From Xylaria sp. FL1777 (Eukaryota; Ascomycota; Sordariomycetes; Xylariales; Xylariaceae), in contig MU400564.1 of NCBI GenBank assembly GCA_022578965.1, positions 62,001 through 126,000 of the forward strand: DNA of 64,000 bases. Direction: 5' to 3'. Made by a program: the position numbers and the translations under genes. The first letter of the stretch is position 1, and each line of letters opens with the position of its first letter. A model generated the notes under the pieces. The model ran no database searches and was not told where the DNA came from. It was given only the letters and a program-made list of their open reading frames with translations. Below, piece after piece: positions 33,251-47,186 of the stretch.

Positions 33251-36200
33251 GCGAACTACGCTACCGTACCGCTCTACTACCTAGGTAGTTAGTGTACTTA
33301 GGTAGTACTCTGTATACTTATGCGCCGTAGGTGAGACCCATGTATATCCTACTGCAGTGTAGATGGGGTGAAGTGACAGATGGTTGACAGGAACGGACGA
33401 TTTAACGGACTGGGACTCTTGTCGGGAACAAGGACCCAGTTGCCTGTTCACCTACGCAGTAGTGTAGTGTAGTATATACACTACAATGTAGGTACGCAGT
33501 AGGTAGGTATGCGCAAGTATCTCATCCATGTACGTACATGTGCACTACAGTAGATAGTGCACCGCCTGGGTACCTGCTATATTACACTATATCATCAGGC
33601 TAAGGGACAGCATACAGGCGCAACTTCACAGGAGCATCTACTGTAGGTACTGTATTGTACATTACACTACGCCACACTAATGCAGCTCGGGACAGGGGAT
33701 TCGTTTTGGGCAGAGCTCTCCAAGGCACTCGGCTGGTTCCTTGTGGTGGAATACAGGGGGTGCCGCCTGGTTCGGGTTGATGTAATGTGTAGTGTACATG
33801 CTACACTATACGCTAGTACCGGACTTACTGCATATACTGCATTCACTACACTACATGAACTTGGGATGCAAATCTGACAAGGCGTGGAAGGTGGGGGAGA
33901 GGATGGAGAATAGGCAATGAAAAGAGAGATATAATACCAAAGTCATACAATAATGGTGCAGTGTAGCACCTTTATTACTTATGCTAGAATGAAGATATGT
34001 AGTATATTTCTGCACCTAGTTGTAGTGTACTTACGACAGACCATAGCCCGAGATTAGTACCTCTAAGAGTAAGCGTTCATCCCGTAAAAACGGTGCAACT
34101 ACCAATGAGCTATAGGTATATTATTTCAAGGTAATAATCGCAGAAGTAGACTGATTGCTCAGCAATTACACCATGTGTGACAAGGTCAAAATCGATACTG
34201 TATAAGCAGCCAGGCCGGCACCATATCTGGCGAGGTAACAAATACATGGCAATGAGATCGGGCTTACACGGCACCTTAGGTATTCAGTGATACTCTACGC
34301 TAAGGTAATGTACCTACTAATTTGCTATGTAGTGTAGCTATCTAGAAGTAGCAACAACCACCGCTCCGGCTTGCGCGGAAGTAGTCCGTGTGGACAGCAG
34401 ACACAGGCGAGGCAAGTCTCTGGTTGGCTACTCTACTCTCACTATCATTCTACCACCAGTTATGTAGAAAGCACACCGCATATACCGATGTAATATATTG
34501 GAGGTAGGTATCTAGGTAGATACACTATATGTTAAACATTGAGGTCAAGCATGCACTTCTTGTCAATTTAAGTGTTTTATATTTACATGGAGTCGATGAG
34601 GAGCATGAGCAAGTATTTTTACACCGCATACAGTGTGTAGTCATCTACCAAAATAACAGGTCCAGGTGAACACACCACGATGTTTGCGCATAAAACCTGT
34701 TATGTGGTGTAGACAAGTAACAAGTCACGAGAATGTATAGCTCGATGAAAGACTGAAAAGTCGCAATACGAGGTATTACTTATGCTGTAATGTGACGTGA
34801 ATCAATACGTGTGACTACAGTAGATAAAGTGTTACGAACAATAGTATACCTAGGCAAGCACATTGTAAGCATTGCATCGACATACGCATATGTAGTACAG
34901 TACACCACCCACAGTACCTGGGTAAAGCGGGTCAGACCAGAGATATATCTCTTCATACGTGTGGTTAGGATTGTAGTAGTGTAAGGTAGTAGGTATGTCA
35001 AATGGTGACTCTGATATCTTGTTTACCGGCACTATGTTTCGACTAGCTTGACAGAGAAGCCGGGCTGTACTCAGAGCCACGTGAAGATGTCGTGATACAG
35101 CTGCCAGGGCAGTTGAAAGAAACAAAAATCCGACAGGGAGCTTGTCTTCAGGGGCGGCCTCGGCACCCTGTAAACCACGAGTGACGGGCTGGCCGTTGAC
35201 CAGGCTAATTATGGGGATCCCTTCGTTAGCAAATACCACTCTACCTGGGATATGCTGCATTCAAGCCAGGTACTTACGCAGTAGACTAGTGACATCTAGA
35301 TCCAGCACCTTGGGCTGGGACGTCAGCTTCAGCTTCATCCCTGCTAGATAGGTAGCGTATACCGCGTACTGCGTAGTACTAGACCAGGTATACTGCTATA
35401 CATTACTCTTAACGCGCTACGTCTAGTGTAGATAGTCACGAGAGTGCGCCGAGCTTGTTAACACAGACCGCACACTGAGTAGCCTATCAGGTGCAATAGA
35501 ATGCAATCAGAGTAGAGAACAGAAAGTCTCAACGAAGTCGATGCATTTTCATTGCATGAACGCGCGGATTAACAGAGGGATATGACATGTATACCAGTAT
35601 ACCATACGCGTCTTATCGTAAAACCGCCCACCCCTTTCTGTTGACAATCACATAAGAGCAATACAAATAGATGACTAACTAAGGTCGTTCGCCTTATTCT
35701 ACTTATCTACAGCAAGTAGTGTACTGCGCTGCGCAATGAAGATCGGCATCCTTACTGCGTCGAGTGGGTGCGTTTTACAGTTATTTCAAACACACATTTT
35801 GCGTAGGAACACACCTGGACTAGTAACAAACTGTATACTGCGTATGGTTACCGGGTCCTTTCAGAGCAGTGCTGTTACTGTACACTACTGTAGCCAAGCG
35901 AGGAACGAGCGGGAGAGGAAGCCTAGCGTGCGTAGATATGCATAGTGCCGCGTCAGGAGTGACAGAAGGATTCCCATATGTCCTGTATGAGTATTAGCTC
36001 TTGAAATAAGAGGGTACAGGTAATTTAAGAAGATGAGGTGAACAGCTCGGTAAGTTCCGGACACTCGGACGAAGTAGTAGTAGAATATGAATATCTAGTG
36101 TATACTAGATGTCAGCATCACTCAAATGTAGTATGCAACGGATCACGTCTGGCGCAGTCAAGTGTAGGACACTAGAGAGAATACACCCACACGCGTGAGC

Positions 36201-39200
36201 ACTTGTGGTCTGTGATTAGAGAGCTGTACAAAGCCGAAGTTCGCTCCGTCTAAATTTAGTCACCACATCCCTTCGTTTAGTGTGTACTTCTGCGTACGCA
36301 CTCTACACTACGGTAGGAGCGCATCTACCGTGGTGTACGGACACAGTCGGACGACGTCTACCGACTCGTACTGAGTACACACAACACACACTACACCACC
36401 TTCCTGGTCAGGTTAATCCTCCATCGAGGTACGCATGCTCCGGTATAGTGTAATGTATTGCTGGCCCTCCCCATTACTGACACAATTGGTGCGCTCTCCC
36501 CGAGCTTCGGGCCTATACCCCATTCTAGACGTCTTAACACGACCCATTGGCATTCAAAATAGCCAAAGCTTAGGCGATCCTAAGCTACACTACACATTTT
36601 AGTACCGGTATATTCATCTAAACTTATATGTAAGTGTAGTATGTCCATGTACTGCGTAAGTGCGAAGGCAGCGACTCACCGGCCTGAATCGTCGATGTGC
36701 TGATAATTATATGCGCAGGAGGGAAAGACTAGCAAGTCCACCCGCGCCCAAAACATGGTGTCGTACCATATTGTCTCTTTGGTCATCATTAAGCCGCGGC
36801 TATTGATAACCTAGGTAGTATCCCACTTCCACATGACCGGCTATCTACAATACGCATACAAGTATACCACAAAGAGTTCCTCTAAATGTAGAGAAATGGA
36901 CCAAGGAAGCAGACTGCTTGTACACTAAGTACTGTATATTTCAAACCCACCCGTATAGAAACAGAACTGAGTATGCTGTGTGCATTCCCAATCGCAACGA
37001 AGTCCTTATGTGTACTGCGTACTAGTACACTAGCGTACTGTAAGTATGCTCCCAGGATCGCGCGAAGTGACGATAACATCATCATGCTGTTCGTGCTTTG
37101 GATGGTAATCCCAGACTTTCGGGACGAGCCTTCAACGGGAGTTGCATCGAAGCCTCCTCCACAACGTCACAATTCGCCAATGGCTCAACCTTGCCATCAC
37201 AGGCCGGTCGAGTGGCCAGACAGGGGACGCTACACTACTGTACGGCAAAAATTAAGTATGTAGCGGAGTGGCTCATTGGCTGGAGGGAACACCCGGTACC
37301 GACACCTCGCCTGCAAATTGCTCTGGTGGGTGTGGTGAGCTCATCAGGGATCATCTCGAGCAGTCCCGGTCCACTGAATGGCGTGAACAGTACCGATAGC
37401 CAAGGTAGCAAGCTTCTCATAATTCGCGTGGCAGCCACCAGGACTCTCAACGCTTGGCCAGTTTTCGACTTCACACCCCCCAAACTCCCCATAGCGTATT
37501 CCCTTTGGACAGCTCTGGACGTCGGCCATCTGCCGGAACTTGATTCCCGGCTTGGTGATACGTTTCAAATTGTATGACTGCATCCTTCGCGTATGGATAC
37601 AAAGAATCACCAGCCTCCCTTTTCTACCAGTCAAGACGCGACGACGCCCTATACTACACAGTAGATATAGGTGCTCAAACCCTCCCTAGGTCGAGATGTA
37701 TTTGTACATGTGGCATGTGAGCCAAACGCTGAGTTCCACACCACCCCTGCTAGGAGGGGGAAAAAGGCTTTGGAGAATCCTTGTCAGCCTGGGCAGAGAC
37801 GGCACATGCACCCTAGTGTGAAGTTGCTCTACCCTCGCTGGTACCGTCGCATACTGCGGATGGTAGCTGAGCTGCAAGTAGCACGATAACAATGACTACA
37901 ACATCTGCCTCCTCGATTCGAGAAACGATGCAAGATCCCGAAGTCGCAACATTTGCACTTACGCATCCACCGACATTCTGACAAATCGCATAGTAGAGCG
38001 AGCGAGGTAGCTAGGCTACTTTGGCATCATAAACTGCATTTTAACGCTGCATACTAGTCAAGCGAAGAAGAAGAGTGCCAGTTGTCACTTCTAGCCTCTA
38101 CACCACCTAATGTTGGCATGGAAGTATCCGAAGTATCCACAGACACGCCATTCAGGCTGTAATAATGGTCTACGCAGTAGGCAGGTCACCATCAATCGTC
38201 GCAGTCCGACAGCCCATGCCTCTGTAGTATAGACTACGAGTATACTAGTCTACCTACCACTGATATGTATTACTTCGCCTTAGGAACATGGGTCTTCCCT
38301 TCTCAGAGTTGGTTTGCTGATAATACTCGGACGATTGAATCTTGTACTGGTATACCGATAGGTAGAAGGAGCCGGTTCAGCGCACCAGTATAGCCTCGGT
38401 GATTGATCATCGACCAACAGCAATGAGAGGAATTCTTTCCTTTCATAATTCAGCTTCGTTGATGCGAGTGACGATATGAGAACGACCATTGGTGGTACAT
38501 GCAATTCCACGCGCAACCATCCGCTCAGATTTAGGAAAGAAACAACGGCAAGACAACGGCTTCGCAGGACGGTCGTGAAAAGTTGAATTTCGAAAGGATT
38601 GGTAGGACACGAAATAAGGAGGTTCTCGACAACATCGAAGCGGCTGTTAGCTACATCGCCTGTTACACTCACTTATGGCCGACCGTTTATCCCAAAGGCA
38701 AAAGGTCAATCTCAGTCCTCAGCTGGACTTTGAATGGAGGTCATATTAAAGTTATGGTCACCCATTTCAAGATCCTAGGACATCCATCCCAACCCTGAAA
38801 ACCTTATACTCAGCTGGTACCGACCATGAGCGAGGTTGAATTACTAAATACCTACAAACTAGAAATAGATGACAGTCAACGTCGTACGTAGCAACAGGGG
38901 GGTCCATGACGAGATGCAATCAACCCCTTCCCGTCCCAGTCTCTTATTATAAGCTTCTTAGTAGTATACTGCGTAAGGCTGTTGCATTATAAGGTCTCGA
39001 TGACCCCTAAGAGTTGATCAGGTTTCGCTTCTACTGAGTAAGTACTCCAACTACCGCGCAACCTTTCATGTATCTTCTCATAGTTGTTACAAGCAACTGT
39101 ATAATCTTTAGTGTAGCTTATTGGTACTCAGTTCAGTACTCTCAGTTGGATAGAAATCAATCTCGCCACTTCCGGGAGCCTCGGCACAGCAACTCGAAAC

Positions 39201-42200
39201 TTCCCCATTGCCCGATTATACGAACACGTGCGACGCTGACAAATGTCCGCCGTAATCTTCTTATAACAAGCGGTGGTGCGATTTGTATGGGCGAGATCAA
39301 GATAACACCGGAGATACATGAGAAGTCCGATACTGATTCTTTGAAATCTGAGACTGGAAATAGAGAAGCCGAAGTAGACGAACCCTGTGCTCGAAGGCCA
39401 ATCATTATCCTTCAGTAGTTTACAATAGGGTGCTGACCTTACTATAACGTTCGACCTTATAATAGTTCACCAAACCAGGCAGTACACTTGGCCTTATTAA
39501 AATTGAAAATTGAAGAATCCTAGACTCAGAAATGCATTTTTGTGTCCCTTCTACGGTAGCATGGTTCAGGCAGTGATATCAATCTTAATCAGCATCAATA
39601 CATCTAATAGTGTGAGCAAATAAGGCTCCCAAACCTCAAACAGTATCCAGTCGCGGCTTCGATATTCTCAAATCGGTCATTAGGCTAACGAAACCTTTGT
39701 CGCGTTAGATTAGATCAGTTATCGAATATCTAGGTATATACGAATTCAGTTTCAAGCATGTGTTGTATCATGCCGTCGTCCTCTTCTCTTTAAGCATAGT
39801 ACGATTCTTTACATGCCATGACTTGCATGTATGAATACAACTGGAGCAGGAGGGTGACCGAAAGAGAACAGAATAAACCAACAAACGTTTAAGGTCAAGA
39901 AATGTCTAGGACAACTTTCACTTAGGCTCTAAAGTATACTATACCACGAAAATATTTGCCGGTTCGGGTCAGGCTTCACCGGGCTCAGTAATAATACTTG
40001 ATGCTCAATATCTCCTAATCAGATATTTACACAAAACTCTCGGCGTTTGGGGGAATATTGATAGTCACTGTTGCTTGTGAAACTCGATCTCGTTACGAAT
40101 TCTCGTTATTGTTGATTATACGTGCGTTAACTCTAACCCACCGTCCAATTTTAGACCTAGTATAGATGATCGTACTTGAAGCTATCACTTGACTAGACAA
40201 TCATGAAACGTTCAAGCCACGTGTGAGGATACTCCGACCTCATTCAGTTTCGCTGGTCATTATCAACTCTTTAAATAGATTTATGTGGTTTCACAACTGC
40301 AAACCTATCCCGTGAGTTTAGTTTATCTATGGTATGGAGTTGAGTACGCAGTAGGAGAACCATGACATGACTAAATTCTACTGTATGCATCCATTGTCTC
40401 CGACATCATTTCTTGAAGAGCAAATAATTTTGGATAACTAGCTATATTGAGCGCAGTCAGCTGTTGGAAGCTTACTGCGTACTTCTGATTATGCCCACAT
40501 GCTTCTTAGTCGAAGCACAGGCAACTTCAGACCCTTCCGCAATACCACCTTACCCGCACCAGAACCTTGCCACAGCAACCCCGGCGCTGCTTGATATGGG
40601 GTAATGTATCCTATACCATGTACTGTGTTGGTAGGACTGTTTCGAACATCGTCTGTTAATCAGATCTCAGTCAGAAGTTTTGCGCGGAATTTACTCCTAC
40701 GTCTGCTATCTGTTCTGTTGGCCGCCCCCAATATAATTAGCGATTACCAAGGTATTAATGATGCAGTACCTATTCATGTAGGAATATGGTTATGCAAGTG
40801 TACAAGACCGGTCTAGCAAAGTCCCTCGGTAACAGAAAGAAAAAGACACGCACGGTGGTCCTGGTCCAAGTAGCAGCGGGGAATGCGCAGTAGGTATATT
40901 ACCCGAATAGTCCCAGTTAGAATCTCAGCGGTTCCCTAATACCATAAGTCCGGGCCCTCTCACCGCCCCCCTGAACCTTGCAGATCATAACGGCTACTTT
41001 CGTAGTATACTATACAACTACACTACATTACGCGGAAGGAAGCTTGCAGGAGGGCGTAGTGAAAGAAAAAGAGAGGTGAGTAGAGATATCCCCCAGAGCA
41101 AATGTAACGGTGAGATCATCTCGCTGCGCTGTATCTTTTTTGTCCTCCCCTCCATGCCAATCACCCCTGTCTTGTTCTCCTCGCTTCGTGCTGTGCATTG
41201 AGTAACCCTGGTTCCGCATGGCGGTATCCTCGCGCGAGGTACAGTCAAGACTACTGCGTACGAGGCGGTGCGGAATGGAGATCCGGCACAGCTACTATTG
41301 TAACGACGGCAGCTGTCCCAGTCACAGTGACATCGGGAAGTGGAAAGATAATCAGTACCAAGTCCCATCAGCCCATCCCTATCATTCGCTAACAGGATGC
41401 GAGACATCAGGTTTTCCGGTGTGCGGGACAGCCGATCAAGATTGTGCATAGAAGGCGACGTAAGCTAATTGCACGAGCGCCATTACGTGCGTTCGGATTT
41501 TGCGTGGCTCGCGTGTCTCCCAACTTGTACCATGGTTCGGTACATTACAGACAGCCGGGCTGTCGCTCTAAGATAAATGTGATCACTCAGATTGGACCCT
41601 CCATGGAAGGAGAGATTCCGAGACAATTTTTGAGAGAACAGATAACCGAACCATTCTCAGCAAATGCCATGGGCAACGACCATCTATCTACATACTATCT
41701 AGACGATATCTGCGTTACAAGACCACGCGTTCAACGGTCGCTAGACCGACCAGATTAGTCAACCGTTGAAACCTACCCTGTGTCGCTAAGACAAAGAACA
41801 GTAAATAGGCCTCACTCCGCAATCTATACCGTATCTGCACCTCTATACCGTACTCTGTATGGTGTATACTATATACTACACTACATTGCAAGAGTCGATG
41901 TCAGTGGTAACATTTACAACACTTATTGGTAGTGGTCGCGCGCGTCTAGAACCTGGCCTGAGGATTGGACGCGCAGCTAACGGAACACCCCTATCGTTGG
42001 GCGTATGTTTCCTCAAAGAGGTAGGGGTATCCGGAGGATTATTATATCCTACATGGTAGTATATCTTTAGTATAGTGTACATTGAATCATTGTCTGCGTA
42101 TGTACGCTGTACTGCGTAGTTGCCACCCTTGCCTTGATTTCCTGTACCCACTGGACATGGGTGGCAAGGCCCAAGTAAACGAGTAATGGGCCGATCAACA

Positions 42201-43240
42201 CCCGCTCTGCTCTAACACACTGTAATATATGTGGACTTCCATGTAGGACTATGTGCACTTCTGAGTGGTGTATAATCAATACCCATATAGGAAGCCAATA
42301 TAGCTCATAATCTAACGGTATCTTCCTGTATCTCTCAGGAGTTATTGATTAAGCCTCAATGCAGACAAGTGACATCCCGAAATGAGCGCATATTACCACT
42401 GTAGACAAGGCGGCATTTCCCATAGTTTGGCAATTACACCAGCTCAGGGCCGGCTAGACCTTTGGCCATCGCATGTGCAATCTTTAGCTCAAACGTTGTG
42501 GGTTGTGCAGACACGTCTTCAGAATGATATGATATTCATGATCGCTGGCACTTGATTCGCGTATTTACGCAATAGAAACACTAACCGCTTGCTTGTCTGT
42601 CACGGACACGTACGAAACAGTAATTGTTTTGCTCCGAATGGGACGTCAATACGACCTTCTCTTGTTTGTCGTGCTCCTTTCATTTCCCATATGTCATAGC
42701 AGATTGGTCGACCGGCTATCGAGCCCCTCTCATGTTTTCCCAATGTCTCTTTGGCTTTTCTAATAATACCCCAAAATCCGTCAATAATTCTGAAGGAGAT
42801 CTAGGTCAAACTCTCGTGTTCTGTTCTGGGAGAACGACTCGGTGCGACGCTGCACAATCACCTGTTCGATGCTAAAGTATCTGCTTACAGTAGAACCTGG
42901 TGTGGTCCCGATAGCTCGGGTTCTTCCATAGATCTCTGCGCATGAACAAGGGAAACCCGCCACATCGCGGTTTGTGTGACGGGACACCTCAGGGATCAAG
43001 TATTGGGACCGTAGAACTGGGGACCTTTTTCCGTTTGCTTTCTTGGGGGCCGGCTTATTTTTCCCTCCAGCCTCTCCCTTGTCATCTGTACCTAAGTAAG
43101 GGTTTGTGCGGGACTCAGGGAGGAAGGGCGAGTGAGGGGAAATTTTCAGGGGAGGGGTGTTGGTGTGTTGTGCTGCAGCACCAGGGGTTGCAGGGGAGAT
43201 GAGGACATGGAAGTCCTAGGTAGTCTGCGGGGGTTACATT
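33250..43240. other. Gene-poor 10 kb block rich in TACTGCGTA and CTACACTAC words
   Basis: No frame here is supported by a family, and stops are frequent in all six frames. Exact TACTGCGTA/TACGCAGTA copies lie at 33453, 33493, 35275, 35368, 35836, 36650, 37013, 38171, 38967, 40345, 40473, 41252 and 42110. CTACACTAC/GTAGTGTAG copies lie among them, for example near 33460, 33843, 34325, 36303, 36588, 37232, 41021 and 41875. ACCTAGGT palindromes are at 33279 and 36809. The largest frames (37098-37577 plus, 38280-38672 minus, 41018-41449 minus) look like chance. A weak tRNA-like stretch is at 34041-34121 on the minus strand. Confidence 0.6.
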
Positions 43241-46200
43241 AGTGATGAATTCGTGAGGAGCACTTGTTATTGTGCATTGAATAGGATACGATGCGGAAAC
43301 GCAATTAAGCTTGAGACTTCAGCTCAACTTGTTTTACTTTTCAACTTCAATGAAAGATAACAGTGTAGTCAAGTTTCTAAATACTGCTCCAATAATACAT
43401 TGCAGAGCGATCATTGAAGTTTCTTATTTCTTATTTATAACTTAGCCCAATGAACATAGTTTAATTAAGTTTCAACATAACTAACTACCTATAGAGGTGT
43501 AACTTTGTAAGAAGTATTAGTCTTTCTTATGAGTTTCAATAATAAGCAAAGGTAAGTTATTTCTAGTCACACAGCAATGTTTTACATAGAATCATAGTTT
43601 CGAAGTCTGGCATGCTTCATTATCAAGTTACTAGTTAAGTGCTATTTCTTTCCCAGGTTTCTTTGCAGTTTAGGTTTCTGTCTTCCAATTACTCATGTGA
43701 GCAGGAAAACATTAAAAGCATAGTGGCTTGATTTTTCCACAATATAATAGCCATAATTCGTGAGGAGAAAAAGGTGAGAGAGTAAGGTGACAAGGTCTAA
43801 CTGTGAATGAGATGAATCAAAAGCCTAGTGAAAAGCATAGTTTAATTCATAACAATGGCTAAACATTAACTACGGACCAACCATGGAGTTCGCCTGTAAC
43901 AGAATTGATCTAAATTGATAATTAGCGCTGTCCTTAGACTGTTCTCGTTGTTGGAAGCCTTTAGCTACAAGTACGAGATACGGTTGTCATCTTCATATGA
44001 AAAAGGTGTGAGTCCTTCGGCTCACCTTCAACCATAAACATACTTACTTGTTCTCGAAGCATAGTGTTACACATCATTGTAATTCAATGACCAAAGGTCC
44101 CTCTCTCACTCTCCTCCCCACTAATAAACTAAGTTTTTAAGGTAACTTGAATTTTGTGTACTTGCGCCAGGTCCAGCTGTAGCAGCAATAGTTGGTTACT
44201 CAGAGACCAAGAAGTCTCGCAAGTCTCGTAACACCTAGGTAACATACTTTACAGGTTGAAAAAAAAAAGATACCGTAGCTATTTAAGATTAATATAGCTT
44301 CGTACTAATTACTCAGATATCGCATCAGACTACCATGTAGCAGCAACTTCCTATAGTGCTGATATATCCGCATGTTTGTGGCCATGGTATCTACATGAAC
44401 TACATTGAGATATAGAGCCAAATGATGGGCTTTTCAACTTTAAGTATCAATTAGACCACCGTTGTAAGCTGTGAAGTACTTGCAAGTCTGCTGACTATTA
44501 GCTTAAGGGATGAACGAGGTTGTTGGGCCAATGATCTGAAAATACGTGTAAGGATTGCAAAGCGAAAGTATGTGACAACCGATCTTACATTCTAGAATAC
44601 TCCTAACATGTAACAAAGGAAAAATAAAAGCATTTCGTATATGGGGGTGAAGCTCTCTCCGGGTTATAGTTCTATGCTCTTTGCTTAACGACGTACGTCT
44701 ACATAATACCCTATTTTACCTCCCCGACAACTCACAGTGAAAGAGCAGCCATCGTATAATTGTAGCATTATTTCCCGCATCAAGAGTGATATGTTGTAAA
44801 AGTGTATACCAAACTTTGATCAAAGATATTCTAAAGTTAAGAACACTAGCGTAGTGTTTCGATATCATCTAGACCTCTCCTGTTGTATTGTAACCGTGTG
44901 TACTAAAGCTTAACAATTATACCGTGATGGTCTTTCATCCTCTTATAATCAGAACGTACGGACATATTACTCCGATATCTCTGCTTCATAGAATATGACT
45001 GGAATAGGTTGTGACGCCGATAGAATAGATATATCGGCTTCATATTTGTCACACTTAGCTTAACACTTCTGCCGGTGTGTATTGTATCATGGATCCTATC
45101 CCATGTTGATACCGCCATCATATGTTTTCACGGTTACCCTATGCACTTGACAGTCAGGATTTGTTTGACCAGTCTCTTAAATTATACTGCGATTACTCTC
45201 TTGCTGGAAGATATCCTATCTTAGTTTCGGCGCCTTCACTATTACGACGATTCTGACCGCCGTTTCACATTCTGATACTACGACCAATATTCAACCCCTG
45301 TGCTTCACACTCAAGGGCCGACACACTCCCCGGGAGATTCAGTATTCCCTCCAAGTTGTTATGAAGAGATAGAGAGGCTAGAGTTCATAAAAATAAGAGA
45401 GTCGTAATTAGAAGAACACGGAGTAGGATCGTATTAGGAGGTCTAGAGTATGACTATGGGAATGGACATGCCACCATAAAACGAATGCTTTTCTGAAGCA
45501 AGCTGGAGACAACGCTGAAAGGATGAAGGATGAAAATGCCACACCCTAGATTAATGTGAATAGGGGGATTCGTGGAAAGGTGTCTCCTTTAAGGTCATCT
45601 CCGTATGATACGTACGACAGCGCACATAGAGCACGATATTAAAATAATCGGAAACCCACACATGTTATGCTTCGTCGGAGATGCCGCGTGAGCAAAGCAG
45701 TTTCAAACCTCTGTCATCCCGGCCAACTGAGGTTTATCTAGGCAAGGAGAGGTACCATGTTCGCAACATCAACAATCAGCAAGCATCAAGAAAATGTTGG
45801 TTTATTGGAATAAACGATGTACTATACTGCTCACTGTTTCGTCATCGCTGTACGTAGGAGTGCCTTGTATAAGCGGGAACAATACTATGAAATAGATGTT
45901 TGAGATAACTTACACTTGGCATATCGCTACTAAATGAGTCAGAAGTTAGGTGGAACATGTAAGGGAGAGGAGGCTGATAGACGATGTTTGGAATTATACG
46001 GAGTGAAGTCGTTTGATGGGTAAGCACTTAGCAATGAATTTGCGGTGTACAGCATAAGTGACTTAACAGGGAGTTGTGAAAGTTCTTTGAATATACATAT
46101 GTAAGTCATTTCCCGCGCCGTACCTAATTATGCGTTATGTGTTGCCGCCGTATTCTTGCCGTCTCCTTAATACGTATTCGTGTCTCATATCATCGAAGTA

Positions 46201-47186
46201 ACCCTTTTTTTGAAGCCATGTTATCGCATCACACTAAGGAACCGCACTTTTTGATGTCTTATCTGGCTCATGGTTGGCAGTTTTCGTAGATGATCTGCAC
46301 TCTGTTCAAGACCGCTAACACCGAGGCTTATGCCGGTAGGGGAAAGGTCGAAGGAATTGTGACGTCTTGGCTTGACCTATTTACGTGTAAATTGTTTCTT
46401 GGGGGTTCATTCACCATACCAGACTAGGTACCTTACGCAGTATTGTCCATACTGCGTATACTACTTATATAGCGTATGCTACCTATATAAGACCCGCCCG
46501 TCAACAGGCTTCAGGGGTACAGGTTCGTAATGTACGGCCGTAACACCCTTGCCCAGACTTGAACAAGTTGAGCTTTTATCGGTATCTGTTCTTCTGTACA
46601 TGTAGGCGTGGATACTCCACTAGATTAGGTACAATAGCCGACTGTTCTACCGCGTCCTTTTAATGCTTCACCGGTGCTCGTGTTATCTACGCAAGGATTT
46701 CGAATGTAGTCGGCCGGTTTGGGTGATAGCTGAATTCGCCCTGTCCCAGTCGGAGGTGGTGAGCTGACGAGTTTCTGTTTCTTGGCGTCCATTTTTTCCC
46801 TCGGTCGCTGTGAGATTCAGGAGTAAGCGGGCAGGGGGCGTTCACAGCGGAGAAGACCGCGCTGTAGGTAGTGTAGATTGGGCTTCCCTTCCTGGACTCT
46901 TTTTTCGTGACTAATAATGATCGACTACCTACCTGGGTAACTGCACAAGCACAACACCGGCTGGCTGGCTTGTCGATTCAACGCGCGAGCATTTCGCGAT
47001 GTGACATACAGAGCACGCTACAGCTCCGATGAACCCACCGTAGCCCTCACGAGACCTTCATTGATCTGCTGAGAATTAAACCTAGTGAAAATCCGGACTA
47101 CTCTCTTTCCTTGACAACTATCTCATCATCGCCGCTGTGGCACTGCTTCCTCCACTCTCATTGAGGGGCTATCCGCCCCAAAGGCG
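43241..47186. other. AT-rich non-coding region upstream of the Clr5 gene
   Basis: About 3.9 kb, visibly more AT-rich than its neighbours between 43250 and 46200, with few open frames (largest 72 codons). This could be a decayed repeat or AT isochore; I found no terminal repeats. Near 46380-47186 the composition returns to normal and should include the promoter of the gene at 47187. A hairpin of two TACTGCGTA words lies at 46434-46458. Confidence 0.45.
46433..46459. repeat. Perfect inverted repeat of the dispersed 9-mer
   Basis: TACGCAGTA (46434-46442) and TACTGCGTA (46450-46458) face each other across 7 nt. With the inner T-A pair this makes a 10-bp stem and a 5-nt loop (TGTCC). Confidence 0.85.

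Noticed and set aside
34041..34121. Minus-strand tRNA-like stretch (TAGCTCATTGGTAG as box A, GAGGTACTAATCTC as box B)
   Set aside because: Only about five of seven acceptor pairs form, the D stem does not close, box B deviates from GGTTCGA, and no proper anticodon loop can be drawn. At best a decayed tRNA or tRNA-derived repeat; tRNAscan-SE and a covariance search would decide.
37098..37577. Plus-strand 159-codon frame
   Set aside because: No start context, no recognisable motif, and an opposite frame of similar openness; it also lies in the word-rich gene desert.
38280..38672. Minus-strand 130-codon frame
   Set aside because: Some hydrophobic stretches, but no family, no intron partner and ends in repeat-like sequence; length is within chance for this window.
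43241..46200. AT-rich block as a RIP-mutated transposon
   Set aside because: No transposase or reverse-transcriptase remnant, terminal repeat or target duplication was visible; composition alone is not enough. A RIP index and repeat masking would decide.
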